A program made the position numbers and the translations under genes. Shown here piece by piece: positions 22,882-34,390 of a stretch of 64,000 nucleotides of DNA; within the stretch, counting starts at the first letter, position 1; each line of letters opens with the position of its first letter. The DNA is from Alitta virens (taxonomy: Eukaryota > Annelida > Polychaeta > Phyllodocida > Nereididae): assembly GCA_932294295.1 (NCBI GenBank), contig OW028581.1, forward strand, positions 38,903,995 through 38,967,994, written 5' to 3'. The notes beneath the pieces are model-generated. The model worked only from the letters and a program-made list of their open reading frames with translations. It had not been told where the DNA came from and did no database searches.

Positions 22882-24260
22882 AAACCCAAATTTAACTCTT
22901 TTACCATTCATGTATGAACTCGTGAATTCAGTGACTGTCACCATAGAGATTGTCTGCTTGTGTCCTCATTACGTCTGCCTCATGGAAAACAAGTTCAATT
23001 TATATAAGAAAAAAACTAATACAGTTTTGCTAAGACTTAGAAATTGAAGGAGCTAGGAGAAAGGAAACTCACTCAAGGATAGTCAGGCAGCTAACTAATC
23101 GTGGTAATGCCATGTTGTGTTAAAATGAGCATTTTCTGCCCGTTTCATGGGGCATTTCATGCTACACTGATATTTCCACGAGCAATCGATCTGCCCTAGT
23201 AATATTGACTTAAGTGGTAAGTTGTGTGGTTTTAATTCCATCAACAAATTGCCTTGTGCTGCTAGTCCTTTAAGCCTCCCCTTTCAGCCAGTCCTTTCAG
23301 TCAGTCCATTCAGCCAATCCTTTCAGTCAGTTCTCTGTGCCGCTCCTGCCCTAATGCTTCAAAGCATAAGTAGACCATGAGATTATTTGCATCTTGCAAA
23401 AGCCATCTCAGTATTGACTGGAAAGGGGCTAGCTAAAACATGCAAGTATACTCTATGCAAACTTCACAGAGTGGATAGTTACATTGCCTTTGCCTTTGAT
23501 TTTTGTTTGTAAAATATGGAGTTCACGAGTTGCGAAACATTTTGTGTGAAGATGTAAAACACGTTCGGTAAATAAGATTCGAGTCATGTAAAGACCATTT
23601 AGTTCTGCCAGCCATGCTTTGCCGTTTCAATCTCTAACCATGAATTTAATTACGGCAATTCTTAAGAACCTAAGCATAAACTATTGTCTTTCAATTCAAT
23701 GTAGTAGCTTTAAGTCTAACTATTAATTGTCTTAAGTCTAACCTTAACAATTATCTGTCAAAGTACCCAAGACGCCAGCCTTACAATCTCCTTGTCAATT
23801 AAGGGAATTTCTTGTAGAGGCCATGTAATGACATTAAATTCAACAAAGCCACAGAGCTAAGGCCATTCCAGATATCCTTCACATTTTAGTTAAAGCTTCA
23901 CATTGATGTTGATGTTGTCTTTTGAAAGTGGCAGATTTGAGGAAATAGCTAACCTTATGATGGCTTTTAACTATGGGGGCTGTGAAATAATTACAGACAT
24001 TTTTAGAGAACAAATTTAAGGAATGCAAATGAATGCAGGACCAGCACGCAGAGAGTGCCCTCTGCCTCTCATCACCACTCTGTGCATGGTCCATGATGTG
24101 ACCATGTTGAAATGAGCAAGGCCTCCTGTCAATATTTCATCAAGTATAATCCACTAATGAAATAATGCGATACTTCTCGGTGAATCACTCAGTCAATAAT
24201 GTACTCTGTCCACTTACATGACTTCTCAGTTAGAGCCAGACCCTGATATCAATCGAGATG
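22882..24260. other. Unassigned; contains a short CAGTC-type repeat
   Basis: At about 23265-23340 the words cagccagtcctttcagtcag, tccattcagccaat and cctttcagtcag form a degenerate tandem repeat. A weak family B echo (cctcattacgtctgcctcat) lies at 22964-22983. There is no gene evidence; the minus-strand frame at 23879-24094 is unsupported. Confidence 0.5.
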
Positions 24261-24338
24261 GGGTCAGGGGGTTAATTCCCTTCTCCAATGCCCTTATATG
24301 GGTCAGGGGGTTAATTCCCTTCTCCAGTGGCCTTATAT
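24261..24338. repeat. Tandem duplication, 39-bp unit x2
   Basis: gggtcagggggttaattccc...ccttatat is repeated head to tail at 24261-24299 and 24300-24338 with a few differences. It is recent enough to align without gaps. Confidence 0.85.
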
Positions 24339-27258
24339 GGGCCTGAGGTAGAATAGAGTCCCCCAGACTTCAATGTACGGTATCCATTAATGTGATCAAC
24401 CTGATCATAATTCTGTTATTTATTGAGAAGATATGATTCAATGCTATGGCCATTGCACTCATAAGTATGTCCATGTCAAACAATATTTATGATCGTGAAT
24501 TTGTTTTAAAACATCATGTTAAAATATTTTGTGCTGAGACTGATATCATTTAATGTAATTAGTGCTTATGCTTATCAGCACACAAACCAGACCAATTTCT
24601 GATGTGGCAAACAAAGCTTGCATGAGACTCTCAGTTGCCAAAGGTCTACCAGTCTTGGAGCTGACATGATGTTCTAAAAGTTCTTTCTGTTGGATAAATT
24701 CAATTTAGATCTAGTGAACAAAGTTTGTCAACTGCTTTCAACTGTCATTTTTTATGGACATTTCTGTTGCAATACATCATCAGATTGAAGCACGTTACGA
24801 GGGCTTGTCACGATTTCATTTCATCAATCAAAATTTTGTTGGATGAGTCTGGTCTCTACTACATATGATACATGTGGTTTTTTTTAAACTCTGAATTGTG
24901 TACTCTCTGTGAACTCTGTGGTGAGCATAGGGTGAAGTAAAAATGTAGTTGCTTTCAGGTAAAATACAAGCCTGATTTGACAATGCAGGTCAGCGCAGAA
25001 AAATATGCATTATACCTGTGCTTTGTAAATGAAACAAGGAAAACAGTCTTGCACACCTGTGTGAACCTAATATATAATTTTATGTAATCTGGAGTAATAT
25101 TACACTAAAATTGCTATTAGCCTATTCCAACTAATGGATGTTTAGAATTTGAAGAGCAATTACGTGAAAAATCCAGTCAGCCATCAACCAGTCTCCCGGT
25201 GTCATGCAAGGCTTTAATAAAAACATAGTCAGTACCCAAGGCAGGATATATACATAGACTGTCTCGGATCATATCTGATGAGGCTGTACTTTTGCTGCTT
25301 AGGATGATAACCGTGTTATTTTACGAGGTGTCATTTGAAGGGTATACCCCAGCGTCACTAAGGGGTATGAAGCATTGAATAAATCAGATCTCTAGGGAGG
25401 GTATGCTTAAGGGCACTGGTTTTGGGGTTTCATGGAGAGGGTTGAATCGATCGGGTATGATACATGATCTTGTGGGTCAGGGCAATCGCCTAATGCATCT
25501 TCCAAACATGTGTGACCTTAGCATTGTAAGACGTAGCCCCATGGATGTGTGGGTGTGTTTGCTTGTGTGCGTACCATGTGTATGATGCGTATGTACAATT
25601 TAGTTAACCTACCCATTAATATCAGGGTCGATAACATATCTATCTCAAGCATAATACCCATAAGTCTTATGTATTGGAGAACACATGGCCATGTATCATG
25701 CTTTAAGACCCCTCCAAATGTGTGCGATACATATCTGGCATATATATCTGGCATACATATCTGCCACATATTATGGCAGTTATCTGGGACGCATCATGTC
25801 TCTGGCACAGGTCTATGTCCTCTAAATTTGATTTGAGCATTCCTGTACTGCCAATGTTTTGGGAGGCAAGAAGCTTGTAAACGGATAAGCAAGGCATTAC
25901 AAAACTGTAAAACAGCTCTGAAGTTTGATCATGGAAAAAAAAAAACAAGACTTGTCATCAAAGGTCAGGGAGCTCTTTGATCACAGAGCAATGAAAAATT
26001 CAGTTTTTATAATAGTAGCTGTGAAAGTGGTCAGAGTAAATAAAAACATATATATTTTGAGTGTGAATTCCTAAACAGAACAATAGGCACAGTGTCCTCT
26101 TGAAACTGTCATTTTTTGTGCTTTAATTCTTTTCTTTTTGCTTCCTGATTCATCCCATTCCGGTTTAGCTTCTGCAATCCAGTTTTCAGCTCTTATTTTC
26201 CCCTCCTCTTATTTTATTTTGCCTCTTATTTTTTCTTGTGCTCTTATTTAAATCATATTTTCCCTCCAGGCCTCCGCCGTGACAAAAACCAGGGAATCAA
26301 TTGTTTGGGTATTCATGTCAATAAAGACAACATGGCTGACAAAAAAGGGCTCAATGGTCTGGTAACGATTTTGCCAAATGTGAATCTCCGTCCATTTCTG
26401 CTGAATTGTAAAATGTTGGATTGCCATGGTAACATAATGCACAAATTAACAAACAACTTCATAACTCGCAATTAAACTTTTGATGTTGCTGTCGTTGCCA
26501 AACTTCCTAACGATTTGAAATGTTTGAGATTTAAGGAATTAGCAAACGTCTGGTGTTGAATTGCTAGTTGGTTTTCTGAATCAAAAGACATCCGCAGCGT
26601 TCCATCTTTATTAATACGAATGCATTATTATTGTAGCGTGCAAATGCATTAAGGAACTAATTATGATACATATCAAATGCTACTATATGACTTTGCCTTG
26701 AACTAATTGATTTTATCCTTTCTTTCATTGATTAGTGAATTAGTGATAGCTTGATAATTAACTTTGTTAGTAACTGCACAGCTCCTGTCTTGTCTTATTT
26801 GTCCTTGATAAACTTGTTCTTTGTCTAATAAAATATTGAATTAATGCACTTTTGGTTCATTATTACAGACATAATTTTTTTAGCAAGATTTTGTGTTTTT
26901 GTCATTGTTTTATAATCAAAGCGCCATTGTGGTTTTATCGTCTCTTATCTGCTGATCTAACACCATTTATCAAGGACCTTTTATCAAACCAATATTAGCT
27001 CGCTTGTGTTTGTTAACTGGTTACTCAATCTGATTGATTTGTGGTCATTCTATCGAGTTAAATTGGCTAGCATGGCTGGCTACTGTAGCACTGTGTGGTA
27101 GTGACTCTATGTTGTTTAAAGTCCCACCGCGACAGCTGTCAAGAAGAGTACATTACATTCATGAGCCTCATATTCTGCACAAATATACTTAAAGTAACCC
27201 ATGACAGGTCTTTTTTATTATACTTATTGAACACATTAAACAATGTATCTGTTCTTCT
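24339..27258. other. Unassigned; minor local repeats
   Basis: The word catatctggcatac recurs three times around 25727-25765, and ctcttatttt recurs four times at 26196-26250. Overlapping frames at 25403-25948 and 26236-26475 occur on both strands and are not supported. The stretch 26460-27060 is AT-rich with no features. Confidence 0.5.
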
Positions 27259-27260
27259 TA

Positions 27261-27411
27261 CATGGCCAAATGTGCCACCTGCGTTTTCCACGAGAAGGAT
27301 AAACGCATGGAAAACGCATGGTTTATAGCTAATTATAATAAGGCAAAAACCATGCCTTTTCCATGCTTTTATTCAAACGCATGGAAAATGTACGTGGCAC
27401 AATTAGCCATG
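27261..27411 (+). mobile_element. 151-bp foldback MITE, copy 3
   Basis: Starts CATGGCCAAATGTGCCACC, ends GGCACAATTAGCCATG, with TA at 27259-27260 and 27412-27413. Same orientation as copy 2 and close to it across the whole length. Arms of about 65 nt pair around agctaattataataaggc. Confidence 0.9.
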
Positions 27412-27413
27412 TA

Positions 27414-27930
27414 GTTACATATCATGCGATTCTGATTTTCAATGCAATTAGTGGATAGTATCAGATACTTATTGATTTAGAACAGGGCAATGGAGATCAC
27501 ATGATCTGGAGTGTCACGTGACTTCTGAAGTGGGACAATCAAGTGCCCGGATGAGCAGGTTGCCCACTGAGCATAAAAACTTATTACTTTCCCTTCCAGG
27601 GTTATTAAGTAAGCTTAGTGCTGTGACTGCCCACTGGTCACTCTGGTGGTCATTCCACTGGTCATTGTAGTGGTCAGTCTGATGGTCAGTCCAGTGGGAA
27701 TGTCTGGACAGGATAATGATATCACGGCCCAAGGCCATTCAGACAAAAACAAATATCAAAATGCTGATTGACTGCAATAAAACAATGCCAATTCCCCAAG
27801 ATGTTTATCCACAGGATGCTAAACTGTTGCAAATGATTATTTAATATCATCTTGTGTGAGCTCTTCAGCCCCTGCGGTTAACTTGACTCGGATGCCATTG
27901 AATGAGGGCTCTGCTCGCTTGGCTAGGTCA
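27414..27930. other. Unassigned; TGGTCA-rich stretch
   Basis: Between 27625 and 27700 the words tggtcactctggtggtcatt, ccactggtcattgtagtgg and tcagtctgatggtcagtcc make a short degenerate repeat. No gene. Confidence 0.5.
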
Positions 27931-27946
27931 ACCCCGTGTTCAAGGC

Positions 27947-28113
27947 CAGTGGTAGCGTGCTGGGCTTCCAACCACTGGGTCCCGGGTTCATTTCCCGGTT
28001 GAGCCCATGTTGGATGGCTGTTTCATCCTTTGTCTCATTGCCATGGTCCCTGCCTGTCCTAATTAGCCCATTAGGTGCAGAAATACAGGACGTAAAGCCC
28101 TAATCCACCCACC
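27947..28113 (+). mobile_element. tRNA-derived SINE, 5'-truncated in the A box (copy 4)
   Basis: Begins at cagtggtagcgtgctgggc, so the first ~13 bases of the tRNA-like head are missing. B box ggttcatttcc, body and tail are intact. A perfect 16-bp target duplication (accccgtgttcaaggc) lies at 27931-27946 and 28114-28129, so the 5' truncation occurred at insertion. Confidence 0.95.
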
Positions 28114-28129
28114 ACCCCGTGTTCAAGGC

Positions 28130-28742
28130 TGAATACTCCCCAGGAAGTTGAGAAAGACTCAAGATTGGCCTGCCATGGATGTAATTGTACCACTGTTGAG
28201 AGATATCAGACTGTAAACTCTGATTTACATTTACATCTCATCTCTGCTCTGTCCAATTATGACAAACCATCATAATTCATGTTTTGGTTTAATAAACTGC
28301 TTAATTCAAAAGCAAGGTTATGTGTATTAAAATTCTTTAAACTTCACTTTTTTACTGTTAGGGTATAGGTCGTGTTATTGTAATAATTTGGCTGTTTATG
28401 TGAACAGTATCATCACAATGTTTTCCTGTGAAAGCGAGGTTAAGTCACCATAACCAGACAAGCGTTTGTGGAATGAGGAGTTCCTGCAGTCAATCAATTC
28501 AACCCATTTCAAATGCAACAATTCAATCCTTGTTTTCATGCCGAAGGGATTCCAATTTTTAGGCAGCAATAGTGTTTTTAGATTTGTTGCAAAACGCTGA
28601 GTGCTAGGAAGGCAATTACAATTTTATGGAAATGCGGATATCAGGGCATCATCAAAGCCAAACGCCCAGATTTATGCTGAGCGATAAAATCGAGTGGATG
28701 TTAATGAAAGTTGCATTATGAGTGCAATTGTGATTCTTTCAG
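28130..28742. other. Unassigned; possible conserved non-coding DNA
   Basis: 28540-28740 has a low-repeat, motif-dense texture (for example ttatggaaatgcggatatc, gcgataaaatcgagtgg) and leads into the possible acceptor at 28741-28742. No coding frame is visible before that point. Confidence 0.4.
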
Positions 28743-28931
28743 GCAACAAAGATGATCAATGAAGAATCCTTCATCAATCTATCAGCTGCATGTCACTTCG
28801 ATCTGCCAATGCTTCAGGTCATGTCTGCAATTGGGTTCTTGAATTATGGGTTTGAACTAAAAAGCGCAAGATGGTTCCATGAAGAGAGGCAAGACATGAG
28901 CATGTCAACATCATTTCAAGGAACTGTTTGA
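28743..28931 (+). CDS. Possible exon, unrecognised protein
   Basis: After an acceptor-like gtgattctttcag the frame beginning ATKMINEESFINLSAACHFD is open for 62 codons to a TGA at 28929-28931. Its composition is ordinary for protein, without low-complexity runs. A caggtcatg at about 28816 could be a weak donor, which would shorten it. No partner exon was found and the peptide is not recognised, so chance openness remains likely. This is inference from signals only. Confidence 0.2.
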   Translation, partial: ATKMINEESFINLSAACHFDLPMLQVMSAIGFLNYGFELKSARWFHEERQDMSMSTSFQGTV

Positions 28932-31164
28932 CACCTGTTGTAAGTTGTAAAAAGATGGATTATCGAGTCATTGAGTAAGATGAATGTTTCAAAAGGAACT
29001 GAGGAATTTATAAACAGTCAACAAGCCTGAATTGTTTATACTTTTGTATGAGATATTACAACACAATCACATGCATTGTATTGTGACATCAAACAGTCAC
29101 AATGAACCGCCGCTGACAGAACATTGTGTGATGTTGTGCTGAGAGCATGTGTTAATCTTGTGACCTTTGTGTCATCTTGGTGCACTCTGACCTCAGTTGG
29201 TGCGAGAGAGGCCCTGTATACACACACGACATCTGACAGCCTGCTAGGTCTCGCTTTTTCCTCTGACCTCTCATATTGCAAGAGCTGAGCACAAGCTGAG
29301 CATCTTCTGTAAACAGCTTCGTGTCTTTGTGAGGCTACCCTGACACGCCATAGCTGCATCTTTCAAGAGCATCTTTCAGAAGTTTCTGTCAGGAGTATCT
29401 TCCAGGAGCGCAGTAGTTGTACCCAGCTAGTAGTTCCGCCCAAGACACCCCAGGCTACTGCTCCCAACAGATCAACTCAGCTCAGCAAGCCATACCCTCT
29501 TGACTACTGCAAGGTTTAGCATCTGCCCCCGGCTGTGTTGCATAAGCCACAAGTCTGCTCAAGAAATATCTTTTGTTCTTTGAGGTTTTACCTGCATTTT
29601 TGTTCTTACAGTCTTACATCCGGCCTTATTTGGGTGTATAATAAAACTGAAGAATAAAAACAAAGAACAATTGTCTGAAAATTCTGCAAATAAGAAAGCC
29701 ATCTTAGGAGTAAACAACAAAATCAGCAATCACAAGAAGTCTAGGAAAACAGCTCCTGTAGAGTAGCTTTTTGAATGAAAGTGCTGACCACTTGCTGCTG
29801 TGATGGACACTAGCCGGACGAAGACTGGCCGCTGGTCATTTGTTATCGGGGATTACACGACAGCACATGACACTGTCCACTAGTTGAGCACAGGACAGCT
29901 GACCAGCAACTGACCAACCATTGACCAGGCAAGTAATGAACTCTGAAGAGCATCAAAACGCAATACAACCCATGCTGTGGTAGGTGAAAATGAAAGCATG
30001 CGACAATTATTCTCTCTACGAGTATATATTCCACATTGCTTGTGTCTCATACTAAATCCCTTCAGCTCTCATAATTCTCTGTCATGTCATGGGCACCTGC
30101 AGTGGCCAGGCTGTCTGTTGGGTATTAGGAGACATTAATTACCCTCCCTCCCTCCACCCACCTCCAATGCAACTACCACCCCCTCCTCTCCCATTTTGTG
30201 AGTTGTGCACACGCAATGCAGTGGTCTTTCATTCCACGTGGTTTGCGCCAATCCTTGATTGTTTTCGCTGTCACGATGTTTTCCCTGCCTTCAAATTGTT
30301 CTCTGTCATGTTTTATCAGCTTGAATTAAGCGTAATCGATTTAATCCAATCTGTATTGCTAGCAATCCCCACTCATTCTCCACTCAGTCGTACGGAATTG
30401 AACGACTTGATTCGCCATTTCAGCTCTGCGTCTGGCTGACAATGAGCAGAAAATTGGCCGACAAAAAATGATTCAATTCTTGTTGGAATCCCACTAGCCC
30501 TGTGTGTTGAACACAGAAGATGAACATCGATGGACAACCTCTGTGGCACCTACACATTCAAGTTAATGGCCACAACTGATGTTACTTTGACCTCGACTGA
30601 AACATTCAGCGGTTCAACATCTCTCTGACTTTGACCTCGCTGAACTTGTGTGACCTTGACCCCTGGCCCGTCACCAATAGCAACACCTCGGCTGTCCTGA
30701 GGGGAGAGAACCCACTTAGCAGATGAATGCATGGAGAGATGTGACATTTTGCCAACTTAACAGTTCACCCGTCAGTTTCTATATTAAGAACATGAACAGT
30801 TATATTCTGAAATTCCCTCGTTAAAAAGTGGCTTATTAGTCTAATCATTGAATACATTGTTTTTAGTAAGTATCCACAGTCAGCCAATATTATGCAGCTG
30901 AGGATAGGTAACTTTTCTAGTGATGATACTTTACCTAAATGCTGGGAGCTAATGCATCTCCAAGAGTGGCAATTTTACTCTGTTCCTTCCATCTGTCCAA
31001 ACCAACGTTTCTTGTAATTGGATGTTATTAAGCATCAGACCTCCATCTAACGACCCGCTAATGGTTGTAATAACAGTTTATGTCTGTCATTCCCATATTG
31101 GCGAAATAAATATACCATCTACCTTCTTAACGTTTGCAAGAAACTGCCTTAGAGGGCTACACTT
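28932..31164. other. Unassigned sequence
   Basis: No gene model. Frames at 29036-29359 (minus) and 30089-30439 (plus) are isolated. TGACCT-type half-sites cluster at 30586-30660. The word tcttccaggag/tctttcagaag recurs near 29360-29410. Confidence 0.5.
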
Positions 31165-31269
31165 TCAACATCTATCTATCTGTCTAGCTGTCTATCTGTC
31201 TGTCTATCTAACCATCTATCTAACCATCTATCTGACCATCTATCTAAATATCTATCTAACCATCTAACC

Positions 31270-31300
<31 letters not shown>

Positions 31301-31301
31301 C
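31165..31301. repeat. (CTAT/CTGT)n microsatellite
   Basis: Tetranucleotide array with an inner 12-bp higher period (atctatctaacc). The purest run is at 31270-31300. Confidence 0.92.
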
Positions 31302-33227
31302 AGCCTGAAAACACTTGAGAAGTAGTTCTTTCACAGACAGCACTGATGCTTATGGTGAAGAGCTAAATATAAGAGTTACAATAATTTTTTCTGGTTACAA
31401 GCGCAAGTAATGTTTTCAAGTGAGTCATCTGGCTCTCTTCCATGTCCTACTGTCTCTTATATACAACTTAAATTACCAAGTGTGTCAATTATCGTATTTT
31501 AGCTACACATGTGCAGATAGAGTAACATTTTTTTTATTGTACTCAGTGCTGCATGTAATAATCCATGCAAAATATACCACATGGTATTACACATTGTATT
31601 AATTACAGCCAAATTCAGAGCTGGGAACTAATCTCTTAGACTTTGATGCTCAACTCCAGAGGACGTCATATAAATCCAGGACTCTCATTGGTCAAAGTAA
31701 TCCCTCACATGACGCCATCTGGGGTGTTTAGCTTCCAAATCTATGAGATTGGTTTCCAAGTCTCTATAATTGGCTGTAATAGATAGGGTTTTGTGTTTAT
31801 CATTTGCCTTCAGTGATTTTTACACCTCTCTAGTTTTCCCTTAATAGAAAGCAGTCCTCAACACAGTCTGCTGCATCCCCAGCAAGTGACTGACTGCTGG
31901 GCATCTTCTGCTGACTTGATTCATCACTCAGTCAGCTTCAAGTTTAAACAGACCAGACTCGCTGATCTGTTTCCGATCAAATTCTTTATTGAGTTAGTTC
32001 ACTCTTGTCTCACCAGATGGCTGCTCACTCACTCTCCCACCACCCTACTATGTCACGTGGGTCTCATTACAATTCCCTCATTGTCCTCCGATCTCATTGC
32101 ACCCTTCAAGTCTCGTCGAATCTCGTCAATGGCGTCAAGTCAACGATAAGACAAGAGAAGACCTTTAAGTCTCGTTGGGAGGGCGAGACTCGCGCGAGAC
32201 TCACGCGAGATTCAGACTAGGCACCGGAAGTGCAGACATTGGGAGGAGGTTGTAGGGAGGATGGATGGAAACATTAAGAGCTGAGAAGTAGTTAAGGCAA
32301 ACTTTGTGAAGAAAGGAAGAAAGAAAGAAAAGAAAGAAAGAAGAACACTGTTTTAAGACTAATAGTTAACTGTCTTCTCTTCCTTTGCACGCCACCAGTG
32401 CTACGAGAGAAGCTTAGTGATTCTCAACAAACATTTGCCGAATGTTGGCTCCATGATATACTCCATGATGTACACTCGTTTATGGCTCATCTATTATGTA
32501 ACATTCTAACAGCTTCAGCATAAATGGTGTGACACGATTGCCAAAAAAAAAATATATTTGTATGTTGCACTATATCATTTCTTTGTCATCTATGCCATGT
32601 TTTAACATTTTTAGGAGACCACACTTGGGGCCAATTTACTTGTCTTAATAGTGAAGTAGTCTTTAATGTGGTTCTACTTAACTAGCAATAATAAAGTAAA
32701 GACCCTCACGAGGGTACTTCAGTGAACATAACATCATGTGCCAGACAATCAAAGTAGTTGTCTGTGACGCCATCCAACCTCGTTTTGGCCAGACAATAAA
32801 CCCGGCCATAGCAACAGTCGTCATGACAACTGGTGGGGTGTTACTCGGTTATTCCCAGCAGCAACTGGCAGTTAACAGGTCGGGTCATTTAGTGCAGTAT
32901 TAGGCAGCTGAGGGTGCTAGGTTATTGGTCAGCTGTTGGTCACTCAAACTGGCTGCACACGTCCACATCTGCCCGCTGCTATATTGGCCCTCATTCACTA
33001 TAGAATGACCAAGCCTTGACCACAAGAGTCACCATAGCTGGTCAGTTATGAGCTCCAGATGAACTTCATACCCCAGGGACCAGAGAGTTCCTGCAGCTGA
33101 CCTGAATGAACTCTTTGCTGCCAACAATAGTTTTTCTGTCTTTTCGCAGTTGTGTGTGTCGCTCCGTTTCTAAATCTGTCTATCTCAATTGTGAAATGAT
33201 ATTTGATATATTGCCTATTGTAGATTT
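31302..33227. other. Unassigned; TCTCG/CGAGA-rich patch and GAAA run
   Basis: 32105-32215 contains six or more TCTCG or CGAGA words, ending in gactcgcgcgagactcacgc. A gaaagaaagaaaag microsatellite lies at 32310-32342. Frames at 31886-32220 overlap in two registers and are unsupported. 31715-31775 resembles 35350-35400 (ggtgtttag..tcc.aagtct..aattggctgtaa), possibly an old repeat. Confidence 0.45.
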
Positions 33228-33239
33228 TCGTTTCCTGCT

Positions 33240-33428
33240 AGGGGTGGGGGCCTAGCTCAGTGGTAGCTCGCTGGGCTTCCAACCACTGGGTCCCGGGTTC
33301 AATTCCCAGTTGAGCCTAAGTTGGATGGCTGTTTCATCCTTCATCTCATGGCCATGGTCCCTGCCTGTCCTAATTAGCCCATCAGGTGCAGAAATACAGG
33401 ACGTAAAGCCCTAATCACCAACCAACCA
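33240..33428 (+). mobile_element. tRNA-derived SINE, full length (copy 5)
   Basis: Head with A box tagctcagtggtag and B box ggttcaattcc, body and tail complete, ending ccctaatcaccaacc. A 12-bp target duplication tcgtttcctgct lies at 33228-33239 and 33429-33440. Confidence 0.95.
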
Positions 33429-33440
33429 TCGTTTCCTGCT

Positions 33441-34306
33441 TGTTTTGTCAATAGTCATTGAGGTCTGAATCCAGTCACCTACTAAGCATTTAACAGGTAT
33501 CAACTATGAATGCATTATTGTATGCTTTCGCATTTATAAAGATAAAGTAAAGGAAATATTGGGGAATATTGGCGAAAGTTTCAGAATAACAAACAGGTCT
33601 TGTACAAAAATTATGATCACGCAATTTTGTCATTGAAAACATCTGTGCAACTTGCTAAATATTTTCTAAGTCTTTGCAGACTTTCATTTGATAAAAACCT
33701 GTTTTGATTAGGTGCAACTGATCTGGAGCTCTTGAGACCTTTTCCTGTATTTTTTGGGGTTTTTTGAGGAGATTATCCGGCAATATAGCCCACTACAAAC
33801 TCTTTCAATAAGTATCTTTGAATTGCAATTATAACATATTTGTACTATAGCCTACCCTTGCAGCCGCATCGGAAGCACATTTAGGGAAGCATCATTCTGT
33901 AAGAAAGCTACGCACGTTCCCATGTAATACATTTCTCGGGCATCCCTATTTCCAGGCCGTTGCACGGGCCAGTGTTATGCACATGCTTGATTTGAGTTCA
34001 ACATGCAACTTGCACCGGCCATGCCTGCTTTTGTCCTGAGGTCACTGGGGTACGAGGAGTGCATTACAAGTGGCCTTGACCATATGCATTTGCAAGTGAC
34101 AGCAGTGACCTTGAGTGACATTCAGTATTACAAGTGACCTTGACAAGTCAATGAGAACAGAAGTAGAGGTAACTCTAATGAACAGACAATAAGATCAGGC
34201 CTTAATGATTGTATTGCCTGGAAAATGATTTAGGTTCTTCATTCTACTTTCACTGCTGAAACTTTAACTGCTACGAATACTATGTTTAATGTTCAATGTC
34301 TCGGGT
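33441..34306. other. Unassigned; half-site cluster
   Basis: An 18-bp near-duplicate, attacaagtg(g/a)ccttgac, occurs at 34063-34080 and 34127-34144. TGACCTTGA words lie at 34106-34114 and 34135-34143. No gene. Confidence 0.5.
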
Positions 34307-34390
34307 CTGAAGCTTAGTGAGCTTTATGGCCCCCTGCAGGCAGACGTGATGATGAGATAAGGCTTAGAGTCCACACCACGTTACACATTT
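34307..34390 (-). repeat. Dispersed old repeat (family B), longest copy
   Basis: tctgaagcttagtgagcttt, ccccctgcaggcagacgtga, tgatgagataaggcttagag and tccacaccacg align with 4941-5015 across ~75 bp. The shorter copies match its middle part (gcagacgtgatgatgaga). Confidence 0.6.
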
